From the NCBI RefSeq assembly GCF_900996235.1, contig NZ_CAAJGM010000222.1, positions 1-34,614 on the forward strand: DNA of 34,614 nt, written 5' to 3'. The notes beneath the pieces were generated by a model that was not told the DNA's origin, did not search any database, and worked only from the letters and a program-made list of their open reading frames with translations. Shown here in pieces: positions 16,568 through 24,667 of the stretch. The first letter of the stretch is position 1. Each line of letters starts with the position of its first letter. A program made the position numbers and the translations under genes. This DNA is from Paraburkholderia sp. BCC1885. Lineage in GTDB: Bacteria > Pseudomonadota > Gammaproteobacteria > Burkholderiales > Burkholderiaceae.

Positions 16568-17845
16568 ATGAGCAACAAAATGCACGGCGCCCCGCACGAA
16601 ACACCGGGCTCGCCACAGCCCACCCTGCTCGACCGCAGCGACGTGCGCGTCAAACATGCCACCGGCGTCAGCGGCACGGTGGCCGCGTTCGTCGAACGGG
16701 TGCGTTCGGGCGATCTGGGCTCGCTGCCGGTGGTCGCCGGACTCGTCATCATCTGGACCGTGTTCACCGCCCTGAATCCGGTGTTCCTCTCCGCCGACAA
16801 CATGGTGAATCTGCTGTTCGATTGCTCGACCGTGGGCGTGATTTCACTCGGCATTGTCTGTGTGCTGATGGTGGGACAGATCGATCTCTCGGTCGGCTCG
16901 ATGAGCGGCTTCGCTTCCGCCCTCACCGGCATGCTGTGGGTCAATCATGGCTGGCCGGTGCTGCTGGCCATCGTCGCCGCTGTGGTAGTGGGCGCGGTGG
17001 TGGGCGCGATCTACGCGCTGCTTCTCAACCGCCTGGGCATGCCGAGCTTCGTGGCGACGCTGGCGGGGCTGCTGGCCATTCTCGGCATGCAGTTGTATGT
17101 GCTCGGCACCAGCGGCTCGATCAACCTGCCCTACGATTCGGCCATGGTGAACCTCGGGCAGTTGATCATTATTCCCGCCGTCGTGTCATACCTGCTCGCG
17201 CTGCTGCCGGGCGCCGTGATGCTGCTGCTCGGCATGCGCACGCGCGAGCGCCGTCACGCATCCCATCTTTCCGCGCCGTCGATGGGCAGCCTGCTCGCAC
17301 GCAGTCTCGCCATCACCGCGCTGCTGGAGATCGTGGTGGTCTACCTCAACCAGGGGCGGGGCGTGCCGCTGATGTTCGGCATCTTCCTCGGTCTTGCGAT
17401 TGCCATGGACTACGCCCTGAAGCGCACCCGCTGGGGTCGTTCGATGCATGCGGTCGGCGGCAATCATGAGGCGGCGCGGCGCGCGGGCATCAATGTCAGC
17501 GCGATCTACACCAGCGCCTTCGTGCTGTGCGCGAGTCTTGCCGCGCTCGGCGGCGTACTGACGGCGGCGCGGCTTGCTTCGGCAAGCCAGCAGGCCGGCA
17601 CCGGTGACGTCAACCTGAATGCGATTGCCGCAGCGGTGATCGGCGGCACGAGTCTGTTCGGCGGACGCGGCAGTGCATATTCTGCAGTACTGGGCATTAT
17701 CGTGATCCAGTCGATTGCGAGCGGCCTCACGCTGCTGAACCTGTCGTCGTCGTTGCGTTTCATGATTACCGGCGCGGTGCTGGCAATCGCCGTGATCGTC
17801 GACTCGCTGGCCCGTCAATCCCGCGTGATGCACGGCCGCGCGTAA
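16568..17845 (+). CDS. Sugar ABC transporter permease
   Basis: This 425-residue inner-membrane protein of the BPD_transp_2 (AraH/RbsC/XylH) family forms the channel of the importer. After a hydrophilic N-terminus of about 55 residues, there are about ten hydrophobic segments, for example VVAGLVIIWTVFTAL, the VLLAIVAAVVVGAVVGAIYA segment and LLGMQ-type loops. Near the C-terminus are the conserved GGNHEAARRAGI and AAVIGGTSLFGGRG segments that contact the ATPase. It is longer than RbsC (about 320) and close to XylH-like proteins (about 390). AAAGGAACG precedes the ATG. It is the third gene of the uptake set. Confidence 0.93.
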   Translation: MSNKMHGAPHETPGSPQPTLLDRSDVRVKHATGVSGTVAAFVERVRSGDLGSLPVVAGLVIIWTVFTALNPVFLSADNMVNLLFDCSTVGVISLGIVCVLMVGQIDLSVGSMSGFASALTGMLWVNHGWPVLLAIVAAVVVGAVVGAIYALLLNRLGMPSFVATLAGLLAILGMQLYVLGTSGSINLPYDSAMVNLGQLIIIPAVVSYLLALLPGAVMLLLGMRTRERRHASHLSAPSMGSLLARSLAITALLEIVVVYLNQGRGVPLMFGIFLGLAIAMDYALKRTRWGRSMHAVGGNHEAARRAGINVSAIYTSAFVLCASLAALGGVLTAARLASASQQAGTGDVNLNAIAAAVIGGTSLFGGRGSAYSAVLGIIVIQSIASGLTLLNLSSSLRFMITGAVLAIAVIVDSLARQSRVMHGRA

Positions 17846-17871
17846 TTCCAGCTCATTTCGGAGAGCATTAA

Positions 17872-18600
17872 ATGTCTGAATCTATCAAAGGTAAGGTGGC
17901 CGCCATCACCGGCGCGGCATCGGGAATCGGCCTCGAATGCGCGCGCGTGCTGATCGAGGAAGGCGCGAAAGTCGTGCTGATCGACCGGGCCGCGGACAAA
18001 CTCGGGAAACTCTGCGCCGAGCTGGGCGGGAACGCTTTTCCGCTCGTCGTGGACCTGTTGCAGCCCGCGGAAGTATCAGCCATGCTGCCGAAAATTCTCG
18101 CCCTCGCCGGCGGTCTCGACATTTTCCACGCCAACGCCGGCGCCTATGTGGGCGGCGAAGTGGTGGACGGCAATCCGGACGAGTGGGACCGCATGCTGAA
18201 CCTGAACGTGAATGCCGCGTTCCGCTCGGTGCACGCCGTGCTGCCGCATCTGGTCGCGCAGAAGTCGGGCGATATCATCTTTACCAGCTCCATTGCGGGC
18301 ATCGTGCCGGTGGTGTGGGAGCCCATCTATACGGCCTCCAAATTCGCGGTGCAGGCATTCGTTCACACGACGCGGCGCCAGCTTTCCAGACACGGCGTGC
18401 GGGTCGGCGCGGTGGCTCCGGGTCCGGTCGTCACCGCCCTGCTCGACGACTGGCCGAAAGCCAAGATGGACGAGGCACTCGCGTCGGGCAGCCTGATGCA
18501 GCCACGCGAGGTTGCCGATGCGGTGCTCTTCATGCTGACGCGCCCCCGCAACGTGACGATCCGCGATATCGTTATCCTCCCGAACAGCGTCGACCTCTGA
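17872..18600 (+). CDS. rbtD: SDR-family dehydrogenase, probable ribitol 2-dehydrogenase
   Basis: The 242-residue short-chain dehydrogenase most resembles ribitol 2-dehydrogenases of rhizobia and enterics, which oxidise ribitol to D-ribulose with NAD+. Seen directly: TGAASGIG (13-20), Asp38 at the end of the second strand (NAD+ preference), NAG at 88-90, the catalytic Ser in TSSIAG (139-143), and Tyr153-xxx-Lys157 in YTASK. The C-terminus VILPNSVDL is characteristic of that branch as I remember it. It lies 26 bp behind the permease gene and 4 bp before an FGGY kinase, which fits the order transport, oxidation, phosphorylation. Specificity (ribitol, D-arabitol or xylitol) is not proven by sequence. 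Confidence 0.85.
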   Translation: MSESIKGKVAAITGAASGIGLECARVLIEEGAKVVLIDRAADKLGKLCAELGGNAFPLVVDLLQPAEVSAMLPKILALAGGLDIFHANAGAYVGGEVVDGNPDEWDRMLNLNVNAAFRSVHAVLPHLVAQKSGDIIFTSSIAGIVPVVWEPIYTASKFAVQAFVHTTRRQLSRHGVRVGAVAPGPVVTALLDDWPKAKMDEALASGSLMQPREVADAVLFMLTRPRNVTIRDIVILPNSVDL

Positions 18601-18604
18601 AATC

Positions 18605-20248
18605 ATGACCTCGGCAAATCCGGCCGCCGGCGCGGCAAAAGAGACCAACTGTACCCGCTATGTCATCGGCGTGGACGTAGGCACCGGCAGCGCGCGCGCC
18701 GGCATCTTCGACCTCGCCGGGCGCATGGTGGCCGCGGCGAAGCGCGACATCACCGTGTTCCACGCGACCGGCTCCATCGTTGAGCAGTCGAGCGGCGAAA
18801 TCTGGAACGCGGTCTGCGATTCCGTCAAGGAAGCGCTCGCGCAGGGCGAAGTCTCGCCCGAACATGTCGCCGGCATCGGCTTCGACGCCACCTGTTCGCT
18901 GGTCGTGCTGGGCGCGGGCGGCCAGCCCTTGCCGGTGGGGCCATCGGAGCAGGCCGAGCGCGACATCATTGTGTGGATGGATCATCGCGCCGTCGAGCAG
19001 GCCGAGCGCATCAATGCGACGGGCCACGAGGTGCTGAAATTCGTCGGCGGCAAGATCTCGCCGGAGATGGAAACGCCAAAGCTGCTATGGCTGCTCGAAA
19101 ATCGGCCTCACGTGTTCGAGTCCGCATGGCAGTTCTTCGACCTGACCGACTTCCTCACGTGGCGTGCTACCGGGGATCTGTCCCGCTCCACCTGCACAGT
19201 CACCTGCAAATGGACCTATCTGGCGCACGAACGGCGCTGGGACGAGAGCTATTTCCGCACTGTCGGACTCGGCGTGCTGGCCGACGAGGGCTTTGCGCGC
19301 ATCGGCCAGAGCGTGGTGGATGCAGGCACACCGCTCGGCAGCGGGCTGACGCCAGGCGCCGCCGTCGAGTTAGGACTCCTGCCGGGAACGCCGGTCGCCA
19401 CCGGCGTCATCGATGCTCATGCGGGCGGCATCGGCACGGTCGGCGCCGACGGCGACGCCGAGGCCAATCTCGCCTACGTGTTCGGCACCTCCTCGTGCAC
19501 GATGACCACGACCCGCAGCCCCGTTTTCGTCCCCGGCGTCTGGGGACCGTATTTTTCGGCGATGGTGCCCGACGCCTGGCTCAACGAAGGCGGCCAATCG
19601 GTTGCCGGCGCCGCCATCGAGCGGTTGATTGCGCTGCACCCGGCGGCCTCCGAAGCGCGGCAACAGGCGGCGCAAACGGGCCAGTCGTTACCGGGCCTGC
19701 TCGCGGCGCTCGCGGTGCAAGCGGCTCATGGCTTGTCGGAGACCGTGAACCTCGCGCAAGGACTGCACGTCGTGCCTGAGTTTCTGGGCAACCGCGCCCC
19801 GCTCGCAGACCCGCACGCCCGCGCGGTGATCGCGGGCCTCGGCATGGAAGACGACCTGAACAGCCTGGTCGCGCTTTACATTGCCGGCATCTGCAGCATC
19901 GGTTACGGGCTGCGCCAGATCATCGAAACCCAAGCGGCGGCCGGCGCGCCGATCGAGCGCATCGTGATCAGCGGCGGCGCCGGACGGCTCGATCTCATCA
20001 GGCAACTGCTCGCCGACGCCACCGGCAAGCCCGTGCTCGCCACGCAGGCGGAGGAGCCGGTGCTGCTGGGCGCGGCAATGCTCGGCGGCGTGGCGGGCAA
20101 CTGTTTTGGCGACGTGCGCTCGGCGATGGCCAGCATGTCGCAGATCAGCAAGACCTACGCGCCGGTCACCGGAGAAATAGCGGCGCTGCACGACAAGCGC
20201 TTTCGCGCTTTCAAACAGTTGCAGAACGTGGCGCGTGAAATCCGCTAA
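18605..20248 (+). CDS. FGGY-family carbohydrate kinase, probable D-ribulokinase
   Basis: The 547-residue kinase of the ribulokinase branch phosphorylates a ketopentose, most likely D-ribulose to D-ribulose 5-phosphate, which enters the pentose phosphate pathway. Visible: VIGVDVGTGSARAGIF at the N-terminus (phosphate-binding), Trp-Met-Asp-His-Arg at 124-128 (substrate site), the catalytic base Asp270 in VIDAHAGG, and ISGGAGRLDLIRQLLAD in the C-terminal ATP-binding half. The length matches D-ribulokinases of the YpCarbK-like group. It starts 4 bp after the dehydrogenase stop. L-ribulose or D-xylulose are alternative substrates. Confidence 0.9.
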   Translation: MTSANPAAGAAKETNCTRYVIGVDVGTGSARAGIFDLAGRMVAAAKRDITVFHATGSIVEQSSGEIWNAVCDSVKEALAQGEVSPEHVAGIGFDATCSLVVLGAGGQPLPVGPSEQAERDIIVWMDHRAVEQAERINATGHEVLKFVGGKISPEMETPKLLWLLENRPHVFESAWQFFDLTDFLTWRATGDLSRSTCTVTCKWTYLAHERRWDESYFRTVGLGVLADEGFARIGQSVVDAGTPLGSGLTPGAAVELGLLPGTPVATGVIDAHAGGIGTVGADGDAEANLAYVFGTSSCTMTTTRSPVFVPGVWGPYFSAMVPDAWLNEGGQSVAGAAIERLIALHPAASEARQQAAQTGQSLPGLLAALAVQAAHGLSETVNLAQGLHVVPEFLGNRAPLADPHARAVIAGLGMEDDLNSLVALYIAGICSIGYGLRQIIETQAAAGAPIERIVISGGAGRLDLIRQLLADATGKPVLATQAEEPVLLGAAMLGGVAGNCFGDVRSAMASMSQISKTYAPVTGEIAALHDKRFRAFKQLQNVAREIR

Positions 20249-20304
20249 AGTCATGCGGTCGCATGCGAGTGCGCGGCCTATCCCCGTCTACAGGAACGAG
20301 CGAG

Positions 20305-20697
20305 ATGCTATCCCACGTCTTCGTCGGCATCACCGACTTCGAACGCGCCTTCGGCTTCTATGCCGCGTTGCTGGACACGCTGAAACTCAAGCTGAAATTC
20401 AGGGATGCAGAGACGGGCTGGGCCGGCTGGATGACGGCCGGCCAGCCGCGTCCACTGTTTGTGATCAGCCGGCCCTATGACGGCAGTGCGCATCGCGCCG
20501 GCAATGGACAGATGCTGGCCCTGCTGGCGCCGGACCGTTGCGCCGTCGAGCAGGCGCATGCGGTTGCGCTCGCGCTCGGCGGCACGTGCGAAGGGCCACC
20601 GGGTTTGCGGCCGCAGTATCACGAGCACTACTACGGTGCGTATTTTCGTGATCCCGACGGCAACAAGCTCTGCGTATGCTGCCACGATCCGGCGTGA
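20305..20697 (+). CDS. VOC-superfamily (glyoxalase-like) protein
   Basis: The 130-residue protein has the two-module VOC fold: it starts MLSHVFVGITDFERAF and ends with FRDPDGNKLCVCCH, the typical closing strand. His4 and acidic or His residues near HEHYYGAYF could bind a divalent metal. It is close in type to the proteins called lactoylglutathione lyase-like, but enzymes of this fold range from dioxygenases to resistance proteins, so no reaction is assigned. The ATG at 20305 was chosen over one at 20263 because it directly begins the first beta strand and has AGGAACGAG upstream. It lies 56 bp after the kinase and may be the last gene of the operon. Confidence 0.8.
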   Translation: MLSHVFVGITDFERAFGFYAALLDTLKLKLKFRDAETGWAGWMTAGQPRPLFVISRPYDGSAHRAGNGQMLALLAPDRCAVEQAHAVALALGGTCEGPPGLRPQYHEHYYGAYFRDPDGNKLCVCCHDPA

Positions 20698-20733
20698 ACC
20701 CGGGACGCCCTCGCCGTTTGCAGCCAAAACCCA

Positions 20734-21702
20734 TCAAACCGCCGTGACGTACTTCTGCGTGGGCGGCACGGCACGCGGCGGCGGCGAATCGAACACGGCG
20801 CGCATGCGCCTGACTTCGTCCACAGGGCTCAGCCCGAACAGGCGCTTGAACTCGCGGCTAAACTGCGACGCGCTTTCATAACCCACCCGCGCCGCGGCGG
20901 CGCCCGCGTTCAGACCATCCTGCACCATCAGCAGACGCGCGTGATGCAGCCGGGTGGTCTTCACATATTGCATCGGCGAAGTGGACGTCACACCCTTGAA
21001 CTGCGAGTGAAACACAGCGAGGCTCATGCCGGCTTCGCGCGCCAGCGTGTCCACGTCGAGATTCCCCTGGTAGTCCGTATGAATGCGCCGTAGTGCCTTG
21101 GCGATGCGGCCAAAATGATGCTGATGCGTGAGCGCCGCGCGAATCGCGTCGCCCTGCTCGCCGGTTAGCACGCGATAGCAGATTTCGCGCATGATGGCGG
21201 GCGCGAGAATCCGCGCGTCGAGCGGCGACGCCAGCGCTTCGAGTAGACGTTGCACCGCATTGCTCATCACCGGGTCGAGCGGCGTGGAGTAAATGCCGCG
21301 CGGCTCGGTTACCGTCGTGCCGTGCGTTTCGTTTAGCGCCATCAGCAGTTCCGCCACCACGGTGAGGTCGACCCGCACCGAGATGCCCAGAAACGGCTCG
21401 TCCACGCTCGCCTCGGTTTCGCATTCGAACGGCAGCGGCACGGACAATACCAGGTACTGCTGTGCGTCGTACAGATAGGTCTCGTCGCCCAGATAGCCGC
21501 GCTTGCGTCCCTGGCACACAATCACGATGCTCGGCTCGTAGAGCACCGGCATGCGCGGCATGGGCCGGTTCGAGCGCATGAACTTGACGCCTTCCAGACA
21601 CGACGGCGTAAAACCCTCGCCGGGAGCCAGAACATCGAACAGTTCGACCATGCGCTGCTGGGCAGGACCGGCGGCCGCGCGGCATGTTAGAGTCGTTTGC
21701 AT
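20734..21702 (-). CDS. AraC-family regulator with AraC_N domain
   Basis: The 322-residue regulator belongs to the AraC_N type (PF06719-like): the N-terminal domain (about 20-185) contains the PSIVIVCQGRKRGYLGDETY pattern, and the C-terminal 100 residues form the two helix-turn-helix motifs (ALRRIHTDYQGNLDVDTLA, then AARVGYESASQFSREFKRLFG). These regulators usually control a neighbouring, often divergent, oxidoreductase gene. Here the upstream side is occupied by the integrase of a mobile element, so the original partner has probably been pushed away. It converges with the VOC gene, 36 bp apart, without an evident terminator. The effector is unknown. Confidence 0.88.
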   Translation of the reverse strand: MQTTLTCRAAAGPAQQRMVELFDVLAPGEGFTPSCLEGVKFMRSNRPMPRMPVLYEPSIVIVCQGRKRGYLGDETYLYDAQQYLVLSVPLPFECETEASVDEPFLGISVRVDLTVVAELLMALNETHGTTVTEPRGIYSTPLDPVMSNAVQRLLEALASPLDARILAPAIMREICYRVLTGEQGDAIRAALTHQHHFGRIAKALRRIHTDYQGNLDVDTLAREAGMSLAVFHSQFKGVTSTSPMQYVKTTRLHHARLLMVQDGLNAGAAAARVGYESASQFSREFKRLFGLSPVDEVRRMRAVFDSPPPRAVPPTQKYVTAV

Positions 21703-21744
21703 GACAGTGCCTATTGATTCAGCAGAGAATAAGGCTTGGATTCC

Positions 21745-21831
21745 TGTAACGGACGCCTAGCCTAGTGATATCATGGGAACATCATAACTACTGGGTTCCC
21801 GTCGAATTTCTGTAACGGTGGTGTGTAACGG
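21745..21831. repeat. TGTAACGG direct repeats and dyad at the integrase junction
   Basis: TGTAACGG occurs at 21745-21752, 21811-21818 and 21824-21831. Between the first two is an inverted repeat, GGGAAC (21775-21780) and GTTCCC (21795-21800), with a 14-bp spacer. Direct arm sites plus a core dyad beside the integrase gene are what an attachment site looks like. The exact core cannot be fixed without the right end. Confidence 0.4.
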
Positions 21832-21862
21832 TTGCTCAGAAATTCAGCGCCCATTTTACAAC

Positions 21863-23404
21863 ATGTCCAAACCTTTCCGTAGGGGCAACAGGTACTTCAT
21901 TCGCCGTCACATACCGCTAGACTTGCGTCCCCTGTATCCGGGCAAACTGGAGCTTGTGCGGGCGTTAGGAACATCGGACTACCGGCAGGCAGTGCAGCTA
22001 TGTGCGGCCCAGGACGTCGCATTCAATGAGCAGTTCGCGCATGATCGCTCAACACTCCATTTCCATCAGGAATGGCTAGATTCGATACGGGTAGAAGTAA
22101 CCGATCCGGCAGACGATCACATAAGCACGGAAGAGGCAGTAGGCATCATCATGAAGCAACGCGACGCGTTTATAGCGTCCCGCCTGGCAGAGGCGCGGGT
22201 AGCTCTAGGAATCGACAGCAAGCCCGCTGTGGCTGCCGTTCCACCTGCCCCTACGCCGATCCCTGTCAGCAGCGAACAGAAGACTACAGCGCCCACTATA
22301 AAGCAGGCTAATGGAACCCGCTCCCTGGATGCCCTGATCGAAATATGGGAGAAGGCCAGAACACCCGAAATTCCTGTTGTGAATGCGTATAAACGAACCG
22401 TTTTAAGATTCAAGGAAATCATCGGTGATATACCGGTACGCCAGATAGCGAAGGCTCAGATCATCACGTTCAAGGATACGTTACCGACGAAGGATGTATC
22501 CATTGGCGTAACGCGCCAAGCTGTCGGACATCTGAATGCCCTATTCAATATAGCGATTGGTGAAGACTGGCGAACGGATAACCCCTGCAAGGGTGTACGC
22601 GTCTACGAAGAGAATCCGGATAATCTGAAATCAGCAGAAGAAGCACGGCCACCCTTCGATATTCAGACATTGAATAACCTGTTTGCCAGTCCTATCTACC
22701 AGCCGGGTTATGTCGCTACTACTGATAATGAAGGCGGCGTCGCTGCGTACTGGTTACCACTGCTCGGTCTATTTACCGGCGCACGGGTAGAAGAGCTGGC
22801 TCAGCTACGACCTACTGACGTGTTCGAAGAATCGTATTACGACAATACAGGTGCAGAATGCAAGGCCTGGGTTGTCCAGATCGTGGAAGATGCCACAGAC
22901 GGATTATCGGTGAAGAACAAGCATTCAATCCGCCGCCTGCCATTGCATTCAGAACTGATTAACCGTGGCTTCGTTGAATTCGTTAAGTCACAGACCGGGA
23001 AGAAACGGATATTCGACAAGCTGGTCAGCGATAAATACGGCAGGGAATCATCACCGTACGCGCAATGGTTCACCAGATACCTGCGGCGTGATTGCAAGCC
23101 CACAAGCCCGAAAATGACGTTTCACTCGTTCAGACATACTAGCAAGGATATTATGCGGAACTGCCGGATTGGTAAGGATGAAAGGGATGCGATACACGGG
23201 CACGCAGAGAAGGGACAGGCAGGTGAATACGGCGGAACGTTTTATCCATTAGCCCCGCTCGTTGACGCGTTGAACAAGTACGTGATCCACGGCGTGAATC
23301 TGCCTGGGGTTCCCTATACGTCTATTATTACGGCTGCCGCCAAACCGAAACGCGCGAAACCAGCGGTTCAAGTCGATTTCAAGAATTCAGTAATGATGTT
23401 CTGA
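21863..23404 (+). CDS. Tyrosine recombinase (phage-type integrase)
   Basis: The 513-residue integrase inserts and excises the element by cutting at att sites. The N-terminal part has an arm/SAM-like DNA-binding region (SKPFRRGNRYFIRRHIP, then LRPLYPG) as in DUF6538-type integrases; a Pro/Ala-rich linker follows at about 125-160. The catalytic residues are present in the right order: Arg308 in TGARVEEL, His421 and Arg424 in HSFRHT, His447 in IHGHA, and Tyr456 in GEYGG as the likely nucleophile. The start at 21863 begins the conserved MSKPFRRG; the frame is open to a GTG at 21818, which lies in the repeat region. It is transcribed away from the AraC gene. Confidence 0.9.
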   Translation: MSKPFRRGNRYFIRRHIPLDLRPLYPGKLELVRALGTSDYRQAVQLCAAQDVAFNEQFAHDRSTLHFHQEWLDSIRVEVTDPADDHISTEEAVGIIMKQRDAFIASRLAEARVALGIDSKPAVAAVPPAPTPIPVSSEQKTTAPTIKQANGTRSLDALIEIWEKARTPEIPVVNAYKRTVLRFKEIIGDIPVRQIAKAQIITFKDTLPTKDVSIGVTRQAVGHLNALFNIAIGEDWRTDNPCKGVRVYEENPDNLKSAEEARPPFDIQTLNNLFASPIYQPGYVATTDNEGGVAAYWLPLLGLFTGARVEELAQLRPTDVFEESYYDNTGAECKAWVVQIVEDATDGLSVKNKHSIRRLPLHSELINRGFVEFVKSQTGKKRIFDKLVSDKYGRESSPYAQWFTRYLRRDCKPTSPKMTFHSFRHTSKDIMRNCRIGKDERDAIHGHAEKGQAGEYGGTFYPLAPLVDALNKYVIHGVNLPGVPYTSIITAAAKPKRAKPAVQVDFKNSVMMF

Positions 23405-23406
23405 TC

Positions 23407-23422
23407 CAGAATCGCGATTCTG
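23407..23422. repeat. 16-bp perfect palindrome after the integrase
   Basis: CAGAATCGCGATTCTG is fully self-complementary and begins 2 bp after the integrase stop codon. It has no loop, so it suits a dimeric protein site better than a terminator. Confidence 0.6.
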
Positions 23423-23431
23423 ATAATGAGA

Positions 23432-23463
23432 AAGGGCTGAAACCTGTGAAGGAATCAGCCCTT
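23432..23463. terminator. Bidirectional hairpin between integrase and toxin genes
   Basis: AAGGGCTGA (23432-23440) and TCAGCCCTT (23455-23463) form a perfect 9-bp stem with a 14-nt loop, between the convergent ends of the integrase and toxin genes. T-runs are short on both sides. Confidence 0.6.
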
Positions 23464-23485
23464 GAATACTGCCATTAATACCGCT

Positions 23486-23824
23486 TTATTTCTTGCCGTA
23501 AGCGCTGTCGTGATCCGCCTTGACCAGCAGGAACCGCATGAAATCGCCGTCTCGGTACACCAACGCCCGACATGACTGGGTTACGCGAATCGAATACCAA
23601 GCGTCGATTCCTTTAGGCGGTTCTGCACTGGTAATCTTCTCCCAGTTCAGCCCTTTATCTGCGTACACCTGACTCCACGTCATCTGCTGCACTTTATCAA
23701 CGGTATCCAGAACCCTTGAGCGGTCATCCTTGCCCAGTGCCGCCCAGTTGCGCAGAAACACCGGGTTATTCAGATCAACCTGTACGTTCTTCTGAACCGC
23801 TTTACTTGCCTTGCTTGCCGCCAT
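23486..23824 (-). CDS. RelE/ParE-like toxin of a type II toxin-antitoxin pair
   Basis: The 112-residue basic protein ends in a RelE-like beta sheet: WYSIRVTQSCRALVYRDGDFMRF-type strands, then KADHDSAYGKK. The N-terminal half is helical (about 20-60). RelE relatives cut mRNA on the ribosome, ParE relatives poison gyrase; which applies cannot be told. It begins within the last 23 bp of the upstream antitoxin gene, whose end supplies GAGGAATTG as ribosome-binding site. Overlap with the antitoxin first is the usual order for a conditional pair, which here would stabilise the integrated element. I place it in the RelE/ParE group by sequence feel, not by search. Confidence 0.7.
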   Translation of the reverse strand: MAASKASKAVQKNVQVDLNNPVFLRNWAALGKDDRSRVLDTVDKVQQMTWSQVYADKGLNWEKITSAEPPKGIDAWYSIRVTQSCRALVYRDGDFMRFLLVKADHDSAYGKK

Positions 23825-24119
23825 TCATCAATTCCTCATAAACGGCTTGCGGGTCAGATTTACGGGGCCTGTTCTTAGCTTCCCACGCAACTGCTTCTGT
23901 CAGATCAGCCAAGGCTTCCGCCGTGTGCAACCAGGCTTCGTTATCGGGAATGATGCGCACCGTACGTACCAACCACTCACCCGGTCCACGCTGTTCCAGT
24001 TGTACCGTACGGCCTGCGTATTCCTTGCCCAGCGAAATCTGACCAGAAGCCCCCACAAGCTTGACAGTCGGTTTCGAGTCAACGTCCTTCGACTTCGATT
24101 TAGCTTCGATAACTTTCAT
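23802..24119 (-). CDS. AbrB-like antitoxin paired with the RelE-like toxin
   Basis: The 105-residue protein has a central beta part (LVGASGQISLGKEYAGRTV, then LEQRGPGEWLVR) that resembles a swapped-hairpin AbrB/MazE-type DNA-binding fold, and a C-terminal helical half (residues about 65-105, AEALADLTEAVAWEAK) that would wrap the toxin. The start at 24119 is preceded by GAGGATAT; the open frame to 24293 lacks this. It is first in the operon, overlaps the toxin gene by 23 bp, and a promoter is visible just upstream. It likely represses its own promoter. Confidence 0.7.
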   Translation of the reverse strand: MKVIEAKSKSKDVDSKPTVKLVGASGQISLGKEYAGRTVQLEQRGPGEWLVRTVRIIPDNEAWLHTAEALADLTEAVAWEAKNRPRKSDPQAVYEELMNGGKQGK

Positions 24120-24153
24120 ATATCCTCGGAGAATAACTAACGTCCGTGCCAGC

Positions 24154-24183
24154 ATTGTAGCATAGTGCAGCACAACCGCACAA
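24154..24183 (-). promoter_or_regulatory. Promoter of the antitoxin-toxin operon
   Basis: On the minus strand TTGTGC (24178-24183) and TACAAT (24154-24159) are separated by 18 bp, with TGC just before the -10 box. The start codon is 35 bp further on. The -35 lies in a direct repeat (CACAACCG twice on the plus strand), a possible antitoxin operator. Confidence 0.5.
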
Positions 24184-24284
24184 CCGCATGAATCCCCGCC
24201 TTTGAAATTGCCTGACCTAGAGACGACAAGGGGCGGCCTGTCCAAGCGCTCCCCCGTCTCTGCCTTGCCGCTATTGATGGCTGT

Positions 24285-24464
24285 ATGAGACACTTTACTA
24301 TCGTCGACGCGGCGTCCTACGCGAAAGCAATCCAGATTCTCTTCGAGCGTTTAATGCGGTCGCGTGCTAAGCCGCATGCTGTTCTTGTGCTGCGACTGAA
24401 CCGTTGGATGGCGTTGCCCGATGAACGCGAAGGACGGAAGAAGGTTCGGACGAGGCATTTCTAG
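24285..24464 (+). CDS. Small unknown ORF (59 residues)
   Basis: This open frame runs from ATG 24285 to TAG 24464 and reads as a compact basic peptide: MRHFTIVDAASYAKAIQI at the start, then LFERLMRSRAKPHAV, and a Lys/Arg-rich end (EGRKKVRTRHF). It could be a helical nucleic-acid-binding peptide. No family is recognised. It is divergent from the antitoxin operon and lies upstream of the cREC gene on the same strand. No strong ribosome-binding site is seen, so its reality is uncertain. Confidence 0.35.
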   Translation: MRHFTIVDAASYAKAIQILFERLMRSRAKPHAVLVLRLNRWMALPDEREGRKKVRTRHF

Positions 24465-24667
24465 GGCGGTACGTCTGTCGCTTTCTCGCAAAGGGAGCAT
24501 GAAGGCCGCCTATGCCAGCTGTGTCTGGCACCATCGATTTCCCGCTTTCCGATTACGCCCCTTCGTCGGTCGAGTTTACGGCGAGTAAATGCCAAGACCG
24601 GGCGTTCGGGGCGAAGCGTTATGGTTGCCTCTTCCAACTTGTTGCTTCCGCAGCCATTGAGGATAAC

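Noticed and set aside
24512..24667. N-terminal extension of the cREC protein
   Set aside because: Those 52 residues look unstructured, and a GTG with a good ribosome-binding site starts directly before the domain.
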